A stretch of DNA of 64,000 bases, taken from positions 1-64,000 of the forward strand of contig NZ_BMNH01000007.1 of NCBI RefSeq assembly GCF_014646355.1. The letters are read 5' to 3'. This DNA comes from Nonomuraea cavernae. GTDB taxonomy: Bacteria; Actinomycetota; Actinomycetes; Streptosporangiales; Streptosporangiaceae. Under the pieces are notes generated by a model, which made no database searches, was not told where the DNA came from, and was given only the letters and a program-made list of their open reading frames with translations. The translations under genes and the position numbers were made by a program. Positions 48,556-56,952 of this stretch are shown here, piece by piece. Every line of letters begins with the position of its first letter. Position 1 is the stretch's first letter.

Positions 48556-50364
48556 ATGGATACCCCCATCGAGGTCCTGCGGCGCGTGTTCGGTTACGAC
48601 TCGTTCCGGGCCGGCCAGCAGGAGATCATCGAGCACGTCGTCTCGGGCGGCGACGCGCTCGTGCTCATGCCGACCGGTGGCGGCAAGTCGCTGTGCTACC
48701 AGATCCCGGCGCTGGTGCGCCCCGGGGTCGGGGTGGTCGTCTCGCCGCTGATCGCGCTCATGCAGGACCAGGTCGACGCGCTGACGGCGCTCGGCGTCCG
48801 GGCGGGGTTCCTCAACTCGACCCAGGAGTTCGACGAGCGGCAGCGGGTCGAGGCGGCGTTCCTGGCGGGCGAGCTCGACCTGCTCTACCTCGCGCCCGAG
48901 CGGCTGCGGGTCGACTCGACGCTGCGGCTGCTGGCCAAGGGCGAGATCTCGCTGTTCGCCATCGACGAGGCGCACTGCGTCTCCTCGTGGGGGCACGACT
49001 TCCGGCCCGACTACCTCGCGCTGTCCGAGCTGCACGAGCGCTGGCCCGAGGTGCCGCGCATCGCGCTGACCGCGACCGCCACGCCGGCCACGCACGCCGA
49101 GATCTCCTCACGACTCGGCCTCGAGCAGGCCCGCCACTTCGTGGCGAGCTTCGACCGGCCCAACATCCACTACCGCATCTCGTCCAAGAACGAGCCCAAG
49201 CGGCAGTTGCTGGAGTTCCTGCGCACCGAGCACCCCGGCGAGGCGGGCATCGTCTACTGCCTGTCCCGGTCCTCGGTCGACAAGATCGCCGATTTCCTGG
49301 TCGACAACGGCATCGCCGCCGTCCCCTACCACGCCGGTCTCGACGCCCGCACCCGCGCCGCCCACCAGGCCAGGTTCCTGCGTGAGGACGGGATGATCGT
49401 GGTCGCGACGATCGCGTTCGGCATGGGCATCGACAAGCCCGACGTGCGTTTCGTGGCCCATCTCGACCTGCCCAAGTCGGTCGAGGGCTACTACCAGGAG
49501 ACCGGCCGGGCCGGGCGCGACGGCCTGCCCGCCACCGCCTGGCTGGCCTACGGCCTGCAGGACGTCGTGCAGCACCGGCGGCTGGCCATGGAGGGTGACG
49601 AGGCCCACCGGCGGCGGCAGGTGCTCCACCTCGACGCGATGCTGGCCCTGTGCGAGACCGTCGCGTGCCGCCGGGTGATGCTGCTCGACTACTTCGGCCA
49701 GCAACGCTCCGAGCCCTGCGGCAACTGCGACACCTGCCAGTCGCCGCCCGAGTCCTGGGACGGCACGGTCGCCGCCCAGAAGGTGCTCTCGACCGTGCTG
49801 CGGCTGGCCCGCGAGCGGCGGCAGAAGTTCGGGGTCGGCCAGATCGTCGACATCCTGCTCGGTAAGAAGACCGCCAAGGTGCTCCAGTTCGGCCACGAGT
49901 CGCTGACCGTGTTCGGCGTGGGCACCGAGCTGACCAACACCGAGTGGCACGGAGTGGCGCGCCAGTTGCTGGCGCAGGGGCTGCTGGCCGTCGAGTCCGA
50001 CTACGGCGCGCTGGTGCTCACCGACGCCAGCGCCGACGTGCTGCGCGGCGAGCGCCAGGTGCGGTTGCGCCGCGACGCCCAGCGGCCGGCCCGCGCCAAG
50101 TCCTCCGGCGGCGCCGGTGCCCGGCCCGTGGTGGAGTTGCCCGAGGAGGCGGCGCCGGTGTTCGAACGGCTCCGCGCCTGGCGGGCCGCCACGGCCAAGG
50201 AGCAGGGCGTGCCAGCCTACGTGATCTTCCACGATGCCACGCTGCGCGAGATCGCCACAGCCTCGCCCGCGTCACTGGCCGACCTGGGCCGGATCAGCGG
50301 CGTCGGCGAGAACAAACTGGCCAAATATGGGGAGCAGGTGCTGGAGACGCTCGCGTCTTCCTGA
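48556..50364 (+). CDS. recQ: ATP-dependent DNA helicase RecQ
   Basis: A 602-residue superfamily 2 helicase. Walker A MPTGGGKS (K44), DEAH box (137-140) and motif VI (ETGRAGRDG) make up the helicase core. The RecQ zinc site is CRRVMLLDYFGQQRSEPCGNCDTC, then an RQC winged helix and a C-terminal HRDC domain (AYVIFHDATLREIATASPASL). It unwinds DNA in recombination and repair. Length and domains are complete. Confidence 0.96.
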   Translation: MDTPIEVLRRVFGYDSFRAGQQEIIEHVVSGGDALVLMPTGGGKSLCYQIPALVRPGVGVVVSPLIALMQDQVDALTALGVRAGFLNSTQEFDERQRVEAAFLAGELDLLYLAPERLRVDSTLRLLAKGEISLFAIDEAHCVSSWGHDFRPDYLALSELHERWPEVPRIALTATATPATHAEISSRLGLEQARHFVASFDRPNIHYRISSKNEPKRQLLEFLRTEHPGEAGIVYCLSRSSVDKIADFLVDNGIAAVPYHAGLDARTRAAHQARFLREDGMIVVATIAFGMGIDKPDVRFVAHLDLPKSVEGYYQETGRAGRDGLPATAWLAYGLQDVVQHRRLAMEGDEAHRRRQVLHLDAMLALCETVACRRVMLLDYFGQQRSEPCGNCDTCQSPPESWDGTVAAQKVLSTVLRLARERRQKFGVGQIVDILLGKKTAKVLQFGHESLTVFGVGTELTNTEWHGVARQLLAQGLLAVESDYGALVLTDASADVLRGERQVRLRRDAQRPARAKSSGGAGARPVVELPEEAAPVFERLRAWRAATAKEQGVPAYVIFHDATLREIATASPASLADLGRISGVGENKLAKYGEQVLETLASS

Positions 50365-50771
50365 CCTCCGGCGACCCGATAGTGGGCGGCTGCGGGGTGG
50401 CCTCGGAAATGGGCTCCGGAGAGCGGTTGGAGGCGACACCGAGGGAGGCCCTTGCGGGTGGCTCGCGGCTTCAAAGGCACTTCGAAGGCGCTTTTTGGGG
50501 CTTCGCGGAGCTCTGAAGGGTGGCGACGGCCGCACGAAGAACGGTCGTCGCCACCGCGCTGCTCGCCACTTCGGCGATCAGCTCCTTTCCACATTAGCCG
50601 GACCAAGCACGCATCCTGCACTTCTGTCCATATGAGCGGCGTGTTCCCTTTTCGTCAATGGGCCGGCCGTCGCCGCCGAGCTCGGCGTCGCGGGTCAAAG
50701 TCGCGGGCGGGGCGGGGTCGCGGACACGGTCGGAGTCGCGGGCGGGGACGGGCGCGGGGACGGGGACGGGG
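50365..50771. other. 407-base intergenic stretch with a G-rich tract
   Basis: No frame here shows a recognised domain or a good ribosome site. From about 50695 to 50775 the plus strand is dominated by GGGG and GGG runs spaced by two to six bases (for example GGGGACGGGG), which could form G-quadruplexes. The tract lies between the convergent ends of recQ and the TIGR03086-like gene. Confidence 0.6.
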
Positions 50772-51587
50772 TCAGAAGCGGCAGGGCGGGCTCCAGCCGG
50801 GGTCTCGGCCCAGGAAGGCCAGCAGCCGGTCTTCGGCGGACGCTCGCCACGGCTGGTCGATCGGCTCGGCGAAGCGCTCCGGGCGGTCGGCGGCCGTGAC
50901 GAGGGCGTGGGCGCGGCCGAGCAACGCGGCCGCCATCAGAGCCGGCATCGGGCGGGAGCGTCCGCAGGCGCGGGCGAGATCCCATGCGTGCACGGCCACC
51001 TCGACGGCACCGACCTCCGTCACCGTCCTCGCCGCCATCGGGCAGCCCTCGATGGTCACGACGTGATCGCGCACCTGATGAGCCCACACACCGAGCAGTT
51101 CGGCCGCCCGATCCCGCAGCACCAACACCGGATCCCCTCTCCTGCTCCCCTCCCGGCTCCCACGGCGCCCACCAGAGTGCCCACTCGCCTCACCGCCCCA
51201 CCGGCCACCCCGTTCGTCACTGGACCCGCCATCTCGTTCGCCACCCACCTCACCAGCCCGCCGACTACCCGGTTCGCCACTGGCCTCACCGCTCCAGTCG
51301 GCGCTCGTCCCGCCGCCGGGCTCGACACCGACCCCACCGCCGGGGTCTCCACTCCCCTGGGCGCGGAAGGCGGCCCCATCACCGAGGGTGATCTGGGCGA
51401 AGGTGGCCGCCTCGTTCAGGGTCGTGAGTGAGTCGTCCAGGTGGGCCAGCAGATTCGCCACGTCCCAGTCGTGGCAGGGCGTGGCGCGGTGCAGGTCGTC
51501 CCGGTTGATGACGCTCAGGATCCCCAGCGCGTAGCCGATGGCACGTTCGAGCAGGCTCACCCCGTCGAGCAGCGGGTCGGCCGTCAC
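50772..51587 (-). CDS. TIGR03086-like DinB-superfamily protein with a low-complexity insertion
   Basis: A 271-residue member of the TIGR03086/MDMPI family: TPCHDWDVANLLAHLDDSL near residue 37 is the metal-histidine region, and VAVHAWDLARACG plus RPERFAEPIDQPWRASAEDRLLAFLGRDPGW form the conserved C-terminal half. Between about residues 75 and 151 it carries a Gly/Ser/Arg/Glu-rich insertion absent from usual family members. The insertion corresponds to imperfect DNA repeats at about 51134-51362. The start is GTG 51587, overlapping the stop of a 47-residue upstream ORF (GTGA). Function unknown. Confidence 0.75.
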   Translation of the reverse strand: MTADPLLDGVSLLERAIGYALGILSVINRDDLHRATPCHDWDVANLLAHLDDSLTTLNEAATFAQITLGDGAAFRAQGSGDPGGGVGVEPGGGTSADWSGEASGEPGSRRAGEVGGERDGGSSDERGGRWGGEASGHSGGRRGSREGSRRGDPVLVLRDRAAELLGVWAHQVRDHVVTIEGCPMAARTVTEVGAVEVAVHAWDLARACGRSRPMPALMAAALLGRAHALVTAADRPERFAEPIDQPWRASAEDRLLAFLGRDPGWSPPCRF

Positions 51588-51727
51588 GGCGTCACCCCGA
51601 AGGGCCGGAACTCCAGGTTGACCACTCCGGTCGTCGTGGCCGCATGGCCGATGCTCTCGTTCACCGAACCGGGCCGCCTGTCAGCAGGGCGCGCGGCGGC
51701 GCCCGGACAGGTGCGCAACTCCCCCAT
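51584..51727 (-). CDS. 47-residue small protein coupled to the TIGR03086-like gene
   Basis: ATG 51727 is preceded by GAGGAGGT at ideal spacing, one of the best ribosome sites in the window. The 47-residue frame (starts MGELRTCPGAAAR, ends VNLEFRPFGVTP) stops inside the GTGA that starts the TIGR03086-like gene. This layout strongly suggests real translation and coupling. It has no membrane segment and no family that I recognise. It could be a small protein or a translated leader that controls the downstream gene. Confidence 0.6.
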   Translation of the reverse strand: MGELRTCPGAAARPADRRPGSVNESIGHAATTTGVVNLEFRPFGVTP

Positions 51728-51849
51728 GTCCACCTCCTCGTCAGGTGTACAGACGAGGCGGGCACGAGGAACTCATCGGACACCGGGCAGGGTCCGCGCG
51801 GCAGACGGTCCGGAGAGAAGAGCCAGCCAGACAAAGGGGCGCGCACCTC

Positions 51850-51951
51850 ATGTCGCAATCACCGACATTCGCCCCTCAGATCCGGCAATTCCCTATCGAC
51901 CTTCAGCCAACAATTGCCGCGCATCCTTATTTTCTGCTGACGTACCCTTAA
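51850..51951 (+). CDS. Possible 33-residue peptide
   Basis: ATG 51850 opens a 33-residue frame (starts MSQSPTFAPQIRQF, ends FLLTYP) with AT-richer composition, ending four bases before the next small ORF. Only a weak G-run lies upstream. No family is recognised; it could be a leader or random. Confidence 0.25.
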   Translation: MSQSPTFAPQIRQFPIDLQPTIAAHPYFLLTYP

Positions 51952-51955
51952 GGCC

Positions 51956-52102
51956 ATGGATCCACCAGGCCGCCCTCACGAATGGGACGATCGCGGAAGA
52001 AGGCGCACAGTCGTGACCGGATGCCTGGTCATGTGCGTGATAGGCGGCATTATCTGGCTCATCCCCTTGAGTGTGATCCTGTATTTTATCTTTCGATCAT
52101 AA
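51956..52102 (+). CDS. Small single-span membrane protein
   Basis: A 48-residue frame from ATG 51956 with a basic N-terminal half (RGRRRTVV) and one hydrophobic span (CLVMCVIGGIIWLIPLSVIL), ending FIFRS. AAGG lies two bases before the start, closer than usual. Orientation is probably N-terminus in. It is not tied to a recognised family. The region from here to 52367 is AT-richer than average and holds no other gene. Confidence 0.4.
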   Translation: MDPPGRPHEWDDRGRRRTVVTGCLVMCVIGGIIWLIPLSVILYFIFRS

Positions 52103-52331
52103 ATAACCGTTCTTAAACGTGCGACACGTAGCGGCACCTGTGACCCGAGCGCAGGAATATTCGACAGGACGGCCATCACATCGACCTGGCGTCCTGTCAA
52201 ACCACGCCGATTCGGCGGGACAACATACGGCCGGCGAAGCCGCCATACATTCGTCGACTCGCCGGGACGGTATGGCCGCGGCCGCGGTAAAGCACTGGCT
52301 CGGTGGACGCGCCGGAAGTCCATCGACCATC

Positions 52332-52352
52332 TGGACTATTTGTCCAAAATAG
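52332..52352. promoter_or_regulatory. Overlapping inverted repeats before the YheO-type regulator
   Basis: TGGAC-tattt-GTCCA (52332-52346) overlaps CTATTT-gtcca-AAATAG (52336-52352). Both are exact and lie 15-36 bases upstream of the regulator start, a good position for an autoregulatory operator. Confidence 0.45.
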
Positions 52353-52367
52353 ACATACGATCCACTG

Positions 52368-53015
52368 ATGGGTGCTGTCGAGAATGAGAGGCACGACCCG
52401 CGCGTGCCGCTCTGGACCCCGGTCTGCCAGGCCATCGCCGCACTACTCAGCCCCTACGCCGAAGTTGTGCTGCACGACCCCGGCACAGATCGAGTGCTGG
52501 CGATCTGGAATCCGATGACCTCGCGTGGCCAGGGAGATCCATCCCTGCTGGGCGAACTCGACGACCTCGACCCATCGGGAAAGGACGTGTACGGACCGTA
52601 CGAGAAGCTGCTCGCTGACGGCCGCCGGCTGTCCTCGGTCAGCGCGATCCTGCGCGACGCCCAGGGCGAGCCGTCGGCGGTGCTGTGCGTCAACCTCGAC
52701 CGCACGCCACTGGAACAGGCCGCCGCCGTCCTGTCGGCCTTCGCCGCGCCGACCGTGCAGCGGCCTCAGCCGCTGTTCGAGCAAGACTGGTTCGAGCGCA
52801 TCCAGCAGGTGATCGGCAGCCACGTCCGCGTCACCGGCCGTCCCGTCGAACGCCTGAGTCGCGAGGACCGCCTCACCATCCTCCGCAGGCTGGAGCAGGA
52901 CCGGGTCTTCGCCGTGCGCCGGGCCGCACCGGTCGTCGCCGGCGCCCTCAAGATTTCCCGCTCCACCCTCTACGGCCTGCTGGCAGAGCTGCGAGCACCA
53001 CGCGCGAAGGAGTGA
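52368..53015 (+). CDS. YheO/DauR-like transcriptional regulator
   Basis: A 215-residue protein with an N-terminal YheO-type PAS-like domain (VCQAIAALLSPYAEVVLHD, LLADGRRLSSVSAIL, AVLCVNLD) and a C-terminal HTH_22 domain (LSREDRLTILRRLEQDRVFAVRRAAPVVAGALKISRSTLYGLL). Relatives such as DauR control amino-acid catabolic operons. The aminotransferase starts five bases downstream, so the two form an operon, and the regulator may sense the substrate amino acid. ATG 52368 is the first start after the inverted repeats. Confidence 0.88.
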   Translation: MGAVENERHDPRVPLWTPVCQAIAALLSPYAEVVLHDPGTDRVLAIWNPMTSRGQGDPSLLGELDDLDPSGKDVYGPYEKLLADGRRLSSVSAILRDAQGEPSAVLCVNLDRTPLEQAAAVLSAFAAPTVQRPQPLFEQDWFERIQQVIGSHVRVTGRPVERLSREDRLTILRRLEQDRVFAVRRAAPVVAGALKISRSTLYGLLAELRAPRAKE

Positions 53016-53020
53016 TCACC

Positions 53021-54154
53021 ATGACCGCACTTCCGGACTTCCGTCTGGAAACCTACTTCTCCCAGTGGGAATTCACCGCCCGCTACCACCTGACGGCCTC
53101 CGACGCCCAGACCATGACGCTCGCCGAGTTGCTCACCTACGCCGACGACGCCGACCGCAGCGCCTTCCACCACCTGTCCCTGGGCTACACCGAGACCTTC
53201 GGCGACCCGGCCCTGCGCGACGTGATCGCCGACACGTATGACCATGCCGACGCCGACGACGTCATCTGCTTTGCAGGCGCCCAAGAGGCTCTCTACCTGG
53301 CGATGAAGGTCTTGCTCGGTCCCGGCGATCATGCCGTGGTGCTGACGCCGAACTATCAGTCCGCTGAGACGGTTCCGCTCGCGCTGTGCGAGGTCACCGG
53401 AGTGGCTCTGGATGCCGATCGTGACTGGGCGCTGGACCTCGACAAGGTGGTGGCGGCGATCCGCGCCAACACCCGCCTCATTTCGGTCAACTTTCCCAAC
53501 AATCCCACCGGCAAGGTCATCGACGCGGCCGACTTCGCCGCACTGGCACGTCTGTGCGACGAGCGCGGCATCCACCTGTTCAGCGACGAGGTCTACCGCG
53601 GCCTCGAACGTGACCCCGCCCGCACCCTGCCGCAGGCGGCTGACCTGTCCGAGCACGCACTGTCCCTGAACGTCACCTCCAAGGCCCTGGGCCTGCCCGG
53701 GCTGCGCATCGGCTGGATCACCTGCCGCGACCGCGAGCTGCGTGCCCGCCTGGAGCGAGCCAAGCACTACACCACGATATGCAACTCCGCACCCAGCGAA
53801 ATTCTGGCCCGCATCGCGTTGAAGGCCCGCAACTCGATCTTGGACCGTAACCGCGACCTCATCACGGCCAACCTGCCGGCCTTCGACGCCTTCTTCGCCG
53901 AATTCGCTGACGACTTCGACTGGCGCGCACCCGACGGCGGATGCGTCGCCTATCCCCGCTACCGCGGGGCCGACGGCGTGGAAGCATTCTGCACCCGCCT
54001 GGTGCAGGAGGCCGGTGTCCTGCTGCTGCCCGCGAGCATCTACCGCTCCGAGCTCACCGCCACCCCTGCCGACCGGTTCCGCATCGGCATCGGCCGGCGC
54101 GACGCCGAGGAGTGCCTGACCGCCTTCGCCCAGTGGATGCGAACGAGCCGATGA
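53021..54154 (+). CDS. PLP-dependent class I/II aminotransferase
   Basis: A 377-residue fold I aminotransferase. It has SVNFPNNPTGKV (160-165), FSDEVYRGLE and the Schiff-base lysine K221 in NVTSKALGLPGLRIGW. The substrate is probably an amino acid. AAGGAG precedes ATG 53021. It is coupled to the YheO/DauR-like regulator, so it may degrade or racemise-and-deaminate an amino acid sensed by that regulator, which is inference. A 30-residue frame overlaps its stop (ATGA at 54151) but has no other support. Confidence 0.88.
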   Translation: MTALPDFRLETYFSQWEFTARYHLTASDAQTMTLAELLTYADDADRSAFHHLSLGYTETFGDPALRDVIADTYDHADADDVICFAGAQEALYLAMKVLLGPGDHAVVLTPNYQSAETVPLALCEVTGVALDADRDWALDLDKVVAAIRANTRLISVNFPNNPTGKVIDAADFAALARLCDERGIHLFSDEVYRGLERDPARTLPQAADLSEHALSLNVTSKALGLPGLRIGWITCRDRELRARLERAKHYTTICNSAPSEILARIALKARNSILDRNRDLITANLPAFDAFFAEFADDFDWRAPDGGCVAYPRYRGADGVEAFCTRLVQEAGVLLLPASIYRSELTATPADRFRIGIGRRDAEECLTAFAQWMRTSR

Positions 54155-54243
54155 GCCTGCCCGCCCACGCCGTCCGCGCCTCAGCCGTCCTGAACAGGCT
54201 CCTGGCGCGGCTCCTCGGCCACGGCCCAGTGCCTTCGCCCTGA
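54151..54243 (+). CDS. Possible 30-residue ORF overlapping the aminotransferase stop
   Basis: ATG 54151 overlaps the aminotransferase TGA (ATGA) and opens 30 residues rich in Ala, Leu and Arg (MSLPAHAVRASAV, LLARLLGH). Coupling geometry is its only support, and it may be incidental. Confidence 0.2.
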   Translation: MSLPAHAVRASAVLNRLLARLLGHGPVPSP

Positions 54244-54308
54244 TGTCACACGTTGACCGGGCTATCTCGTCTTGAGAAGGAAGGGCCTTTAGCGACAGGA
54301 GTGTGGAC

Positions 54309-55076
54309 GTGAACGAGCACACCGCCCCCCATCAAGTTGTCCTGATCACCGGAGCGAACAAGGGAATCGGGCTCGCGGCTGCCGAGCAGTTCGCCGCGCT
54401 GGACATGACGGTTCTCATCGGGGCGAGAAACAGGCAGCGTGGCGAGGATGCGGCAGACGCGGTGCGCGAGGCGGGCGGTGCCGCACACGCCGTCACCTTG
54501 GACGTCACCGACCCGGTCACCATCAAGGATGCCGCGGCGTGGATCGAGCAGCGCTTCGACCATCTGGACGTGCTGGTCAACAACGCCGGTATCACCGGCT
54601 CCGGGCAGGTCTCACCGCAGGACGCCGTCGATCAGATCCCCAGTGGGGTCGACCTGGACATGGTTCGTCAGGTGTTCGAGACCAACGTCTTCGGAGTCAT
54701 TGCGGTGACCAACGCCATGCTCCCGCTGCTGCGGCGCTCATCAGCGGCGCGTATCGTCAACCTCAGCAGCGGAGCCGCGTCGCTGAACATCACCAGCAAC
54801 CCCTACGGGCCGCTGACGGGACTGCCGCCGTCGGCGGCGTACGCGCCGTCCAAGTCCGCGCTGAACGCGCTGACCGTGCAGTACGCCAACGAACTGCGTA
54901 AGGACGGCATTCTGGTGAACGCGGTCTCACCCGGTTACGTCGCCACGGACATCAACAACCACAGCGGGTACCTCACCCCAGCGCAGGGCGCCGCGGTCGT
55001 GGTCAGCCTGGCCACACTCGGCCCGGACGGGCCCACCGGCGGGTTCTTCAGCGACGACGGACCGGTGCCCTGGTAG
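54309..55076 (+). CDS. Short-chain dehydrogenase (carbonyl-reductase type)
   Basis: A 255-residue SDR with VVLITGANKGIGLAAAEQFA, LDVLVNNAGITGSG, IVNLSSGAASL and the catalytic YAPSKSALNAL. The insert around NITSNPYGPLTGLPPSAA is typical of SDRs related to plant-type carbonyl reductases. GTG 54309 is preferred since AGGAG sits seven bases before it; GTG 54303 would be too close to that site. The substrate is unknown. A strong hairpin lies about 70 bases downstream. Confidence 0.88.
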   Translation: MNEHTAPHQVVLITGANKGIGLAAAEQFAALDMTVLIGARNRQRGEDAADAVREAGGAAHAVTLDVTDPVTIKDAAAWIEQRFDHLDVLVNNAGITGSGQVSPQDAVDQIPSGVDLDMVRQVFETNVFGVIAVTNAMLPLLRRSSAARIVNLSSGAASLNITSNPYGPLTGLPPSAAYAPSKSALNALTVQYANELRKDGILVNAVSPGYVATDINNHSGYLTPAQGAAVVVSLATLGPDGPTGGFFSDDGPVPW

Positions 55077-55146
55077 CGTCCAGTGCGGTAGAAAGCCTCC
55101 GGCGTGAAGGTTGATCTTGGTCGACAAATCTTCTACCAAGGCCTGT

Positions 55147-55182
55147 TCCAGTAGTGGATCACTGGTGTGATCCACTACTGGA
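55147..55182. terminator. Large perfect hairpin (16-bp stem, 4-base loop)
   Basis: TCCAGTAGTGGATCAC at 55147-55162 pairs exactly with 55167-55182 around a four-base loop. It lies between the SDR and the convergent DUF3237 gene and is the cleanest stem-loop in the window. A terminator is likely, but the exact symmetry could also be an operator or recombination site. Confidence 0.6.
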
Positions 55183-55248
55183 TGATCTCTGTGGGCCGAG
55201 CACCGAGGTGGACGAGATCGGCACCGGGGGCGACCCCTTCCACGCACC

Positions 55249-55347
55249 GCCAGAGCTCTCTACGAGAAGCTCGGGTTCATCCTGCTTCCGGTCGCCGCCT
55301 ATCACCTGGGGTGGGGGCATGGTGGTCCGTTCTTCGTGAAGCGTTGA
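55249..55347 (+). pseudogene. Possible GNAT acetyltransferase C-terminal remnant
   Basis: One frame reads RALYEKLGFILLPVAAYHLG and then GWGHGGPFFVKR before a stop. The LYEKLGF motif and following strand are typical of the end of GNAT acetyltransferases. Nothing recognisable precedes it, so at most it is a relic of about 30 residues. Confidence 0.35.
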
Positions 55348-55365
55348 CACGGGCAGCGGACTTGG

Positions 55366-55848
55366 TCAACGAATGGCGTAGATCCGGTAGTTGACGTGGT
55401 TCAGTGACAGCTCATTGATGGCCATCGTGATGGTGCCATTCAGCCATGCGTAACGATCGGCGCCGGTCTCGAAGAGTGGCGCCGACCTGGCATGCATCTG
55501 ATCCCAGGCGATGGTCTCGCCGGCCATCAGCTGATTGATCGCGACATCCGACAGGCCGGCCCGGCCCGTCGAGGTGACATACACCAGTTCGCCGTCGTGG
55601 GTGAGGATCGTGGCCCGGACGTCCATCCGGGCGATTCCGTCGGTGCCCAAGGTGATCCAGTCACCGCCTCCGGCGAGAAACCCGCCACGCAACCGAGGGC
55701 CCTCGACAGTGCCTTGAGCGATGGTCGCGATGATCCGCGTCGCCGCCGGCGTGGCGATGGTCCGCACCGACGCGAACGTGATGGCGAAGTCACACAGATG
55801 CTCGGCCTTCAACGCCGTGGCGACCGGATCGGTGTCGAGCAGGTTCAT
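55366..55848 (-). CDS. DUF3237 family protein
   Basis: A 160-residue protein with the DUF3237 pattern GPRLRGGFLAGGGDWITLGTDGIARMDVRATILTHDGELVYV and a C-terminal NHVNYRIYAIR. It is predicted to be a beta-barrel of unknown function, often near catabolic enzymes. AGGAG lies six bases before ATG 55848. It is downstream of and on the same strand as the ECF41 sigma gene, separated by 171 bases. Confidence 0.8.
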   Translation of the reverse strand: MNLLDTDPVATALKAEHLCDFAITFASVRTIATPAATRIIATIAQGTVEGPRLRGGFLAGGGDWITLGTDGIARMDVRATILTHDGELVYVTSTGRAGLSDVAINQLMAGETIAWDQMHARSAPLFETGADRYAWLNGTITMAINELSLNHVNYRIYAIR

Positions 55849-56019
55849 GGGTCTCCTGAATGGCGAAACTGACGGGCGAAACTGAACGGCGGAATCTGGT
55901 CGGCGGAATCTGGTCGGCGAACAGAGGCGCCGGGCCAGTGACCGGTGAGCCGGGCCAGTGACCAGTGAGAGGAACAGGCCGACGCGCTCGGCTCCGAACG
56001 GTGCGGTCGGCAAGCGCCG

Positions 56020-56952
56020 TCAGTGCCCACGGTCACCGGACAGGCGACGCGCCCTACTCGCTTCACGCACGATCGCCCAAGCGTCCGCCACTGGCCCTAG
56101 ATGTCGGAGTTTGTCCGGATTGATCATCGACCGGATCGCCTGGACCTGCCCGTCGAGGATCTCGACGGCGAGCGTGACGAAGATCTTTCCATCCCGGTCA
56201 CGAAGAATCACGCCTGACTGGCCGTTGATCTGGCGCGGCTGCACGACACCGCCGATGTCCACGAAAGCCGAGGTGATCGCGACCAGTACGCGTGCGACGG
56301 GCTCGGGGCCGATGATGGGATTCCACTGCGGAGCCTTGCCGCCACTGTCACCGACCATGTACACATCGGCGGACAAGAGCTCGCGCAGGCCGTCGACGTC
56401 GCCTTCCCGGAAGGCGACGAAGAAACGCTCGGCAAGTCGCTCACGTTCCTCGTGGTCGACCTCGAACCGGGACCGGCCCGCCTCCATGTGCCGTCGTGCA
56501 CGCACTGCGAGCTGGCGGCAGGCCGCCTCCGAGCGGCCTATCGCCGCGGCGATCTCGGGAAAGCCGAAGTCGAACACCTCGCGGAGCACGAACACCGCCC
56601 GCTCCAGCGGAGACAGGCGCTCCAGCAGCAGCAGCGCCGCCATGGACATCGAGTCGGCCAGCTCCGCCGCCCGTTCCGGATTCTGGTAGGGGTCGGCGAG
56701 CAGCGGCTCGGGGAACCACAGTCCGACGTATTCCTTCCGCCGGACCCGGGCTGAGCGCAGCACGTCGATCGAGATCCGGGTCACCGCGGCCGACAGGAAC
56801 GCCTTGGCCGAAACGGGTTCGGTCGTCGACGTCTCGTAGCGCAGCCAGGTCTCCTGGACGGCGTCCTCGGCCTCGCTCACGCTGCCGAGGATCCGGTAGG
56901 AGATCGAGAACAGCAGGGATCGCAGCGGTTCGAACTCCTCCAGGCGATTCAT
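56020..56952 (-). CDS. ECF41-type RNA polymerase sigma factor with SnoaL-like C-terminal extension
   Basis: A 310-residue ECF sigma factor. Region 2 (LLFSISYRILGSVSEAEDAVQETWLRY) and region 4 (LSPLERAVFVLREVFDFGFPEIAAAIGRSEAACRQLAVRARRHM) are followed by an approximately 140-residue SnoaL-like domain. It shows the ECF41 hallmarks: WFPEP in the linker, a DSGGK loop (DGGGK consensus, one Gly replaced by Ser) and NPDKLRHL near the end. In this group the extension controls activity instead of an anti-sigma factor. It overlaps its epimerase partner by four bases, and a matching promoter lies upstream of the pair. Confidence 0.93.
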   Translation of the reverse strand: MNRLEEFEPLRSLLFSISYRILGSVSEAEDAVQETWLRYETSTTEPVSAKAFLSAAVTRISIDVLRSARVRRKEYVGLWFPEPLLADPYQNPERAAELADSMSMAALLLLERLSPLERAVFVLREVFDFGFPEIAAAIGRSEAACRQLAVRARRHMEAGRSRFEVDHEERERLAERFFVAFREGDVDGLRELLSADVYMVGDSGGKAPQWNPIIGPEPVARVLVAITSAFVDIGGVVQPRQINGQSGVILRDRDGKIFVTLAVEILDGQVQAIRSMINPDKLRHLGPVADAWAIVREASRARRLSGDRGH

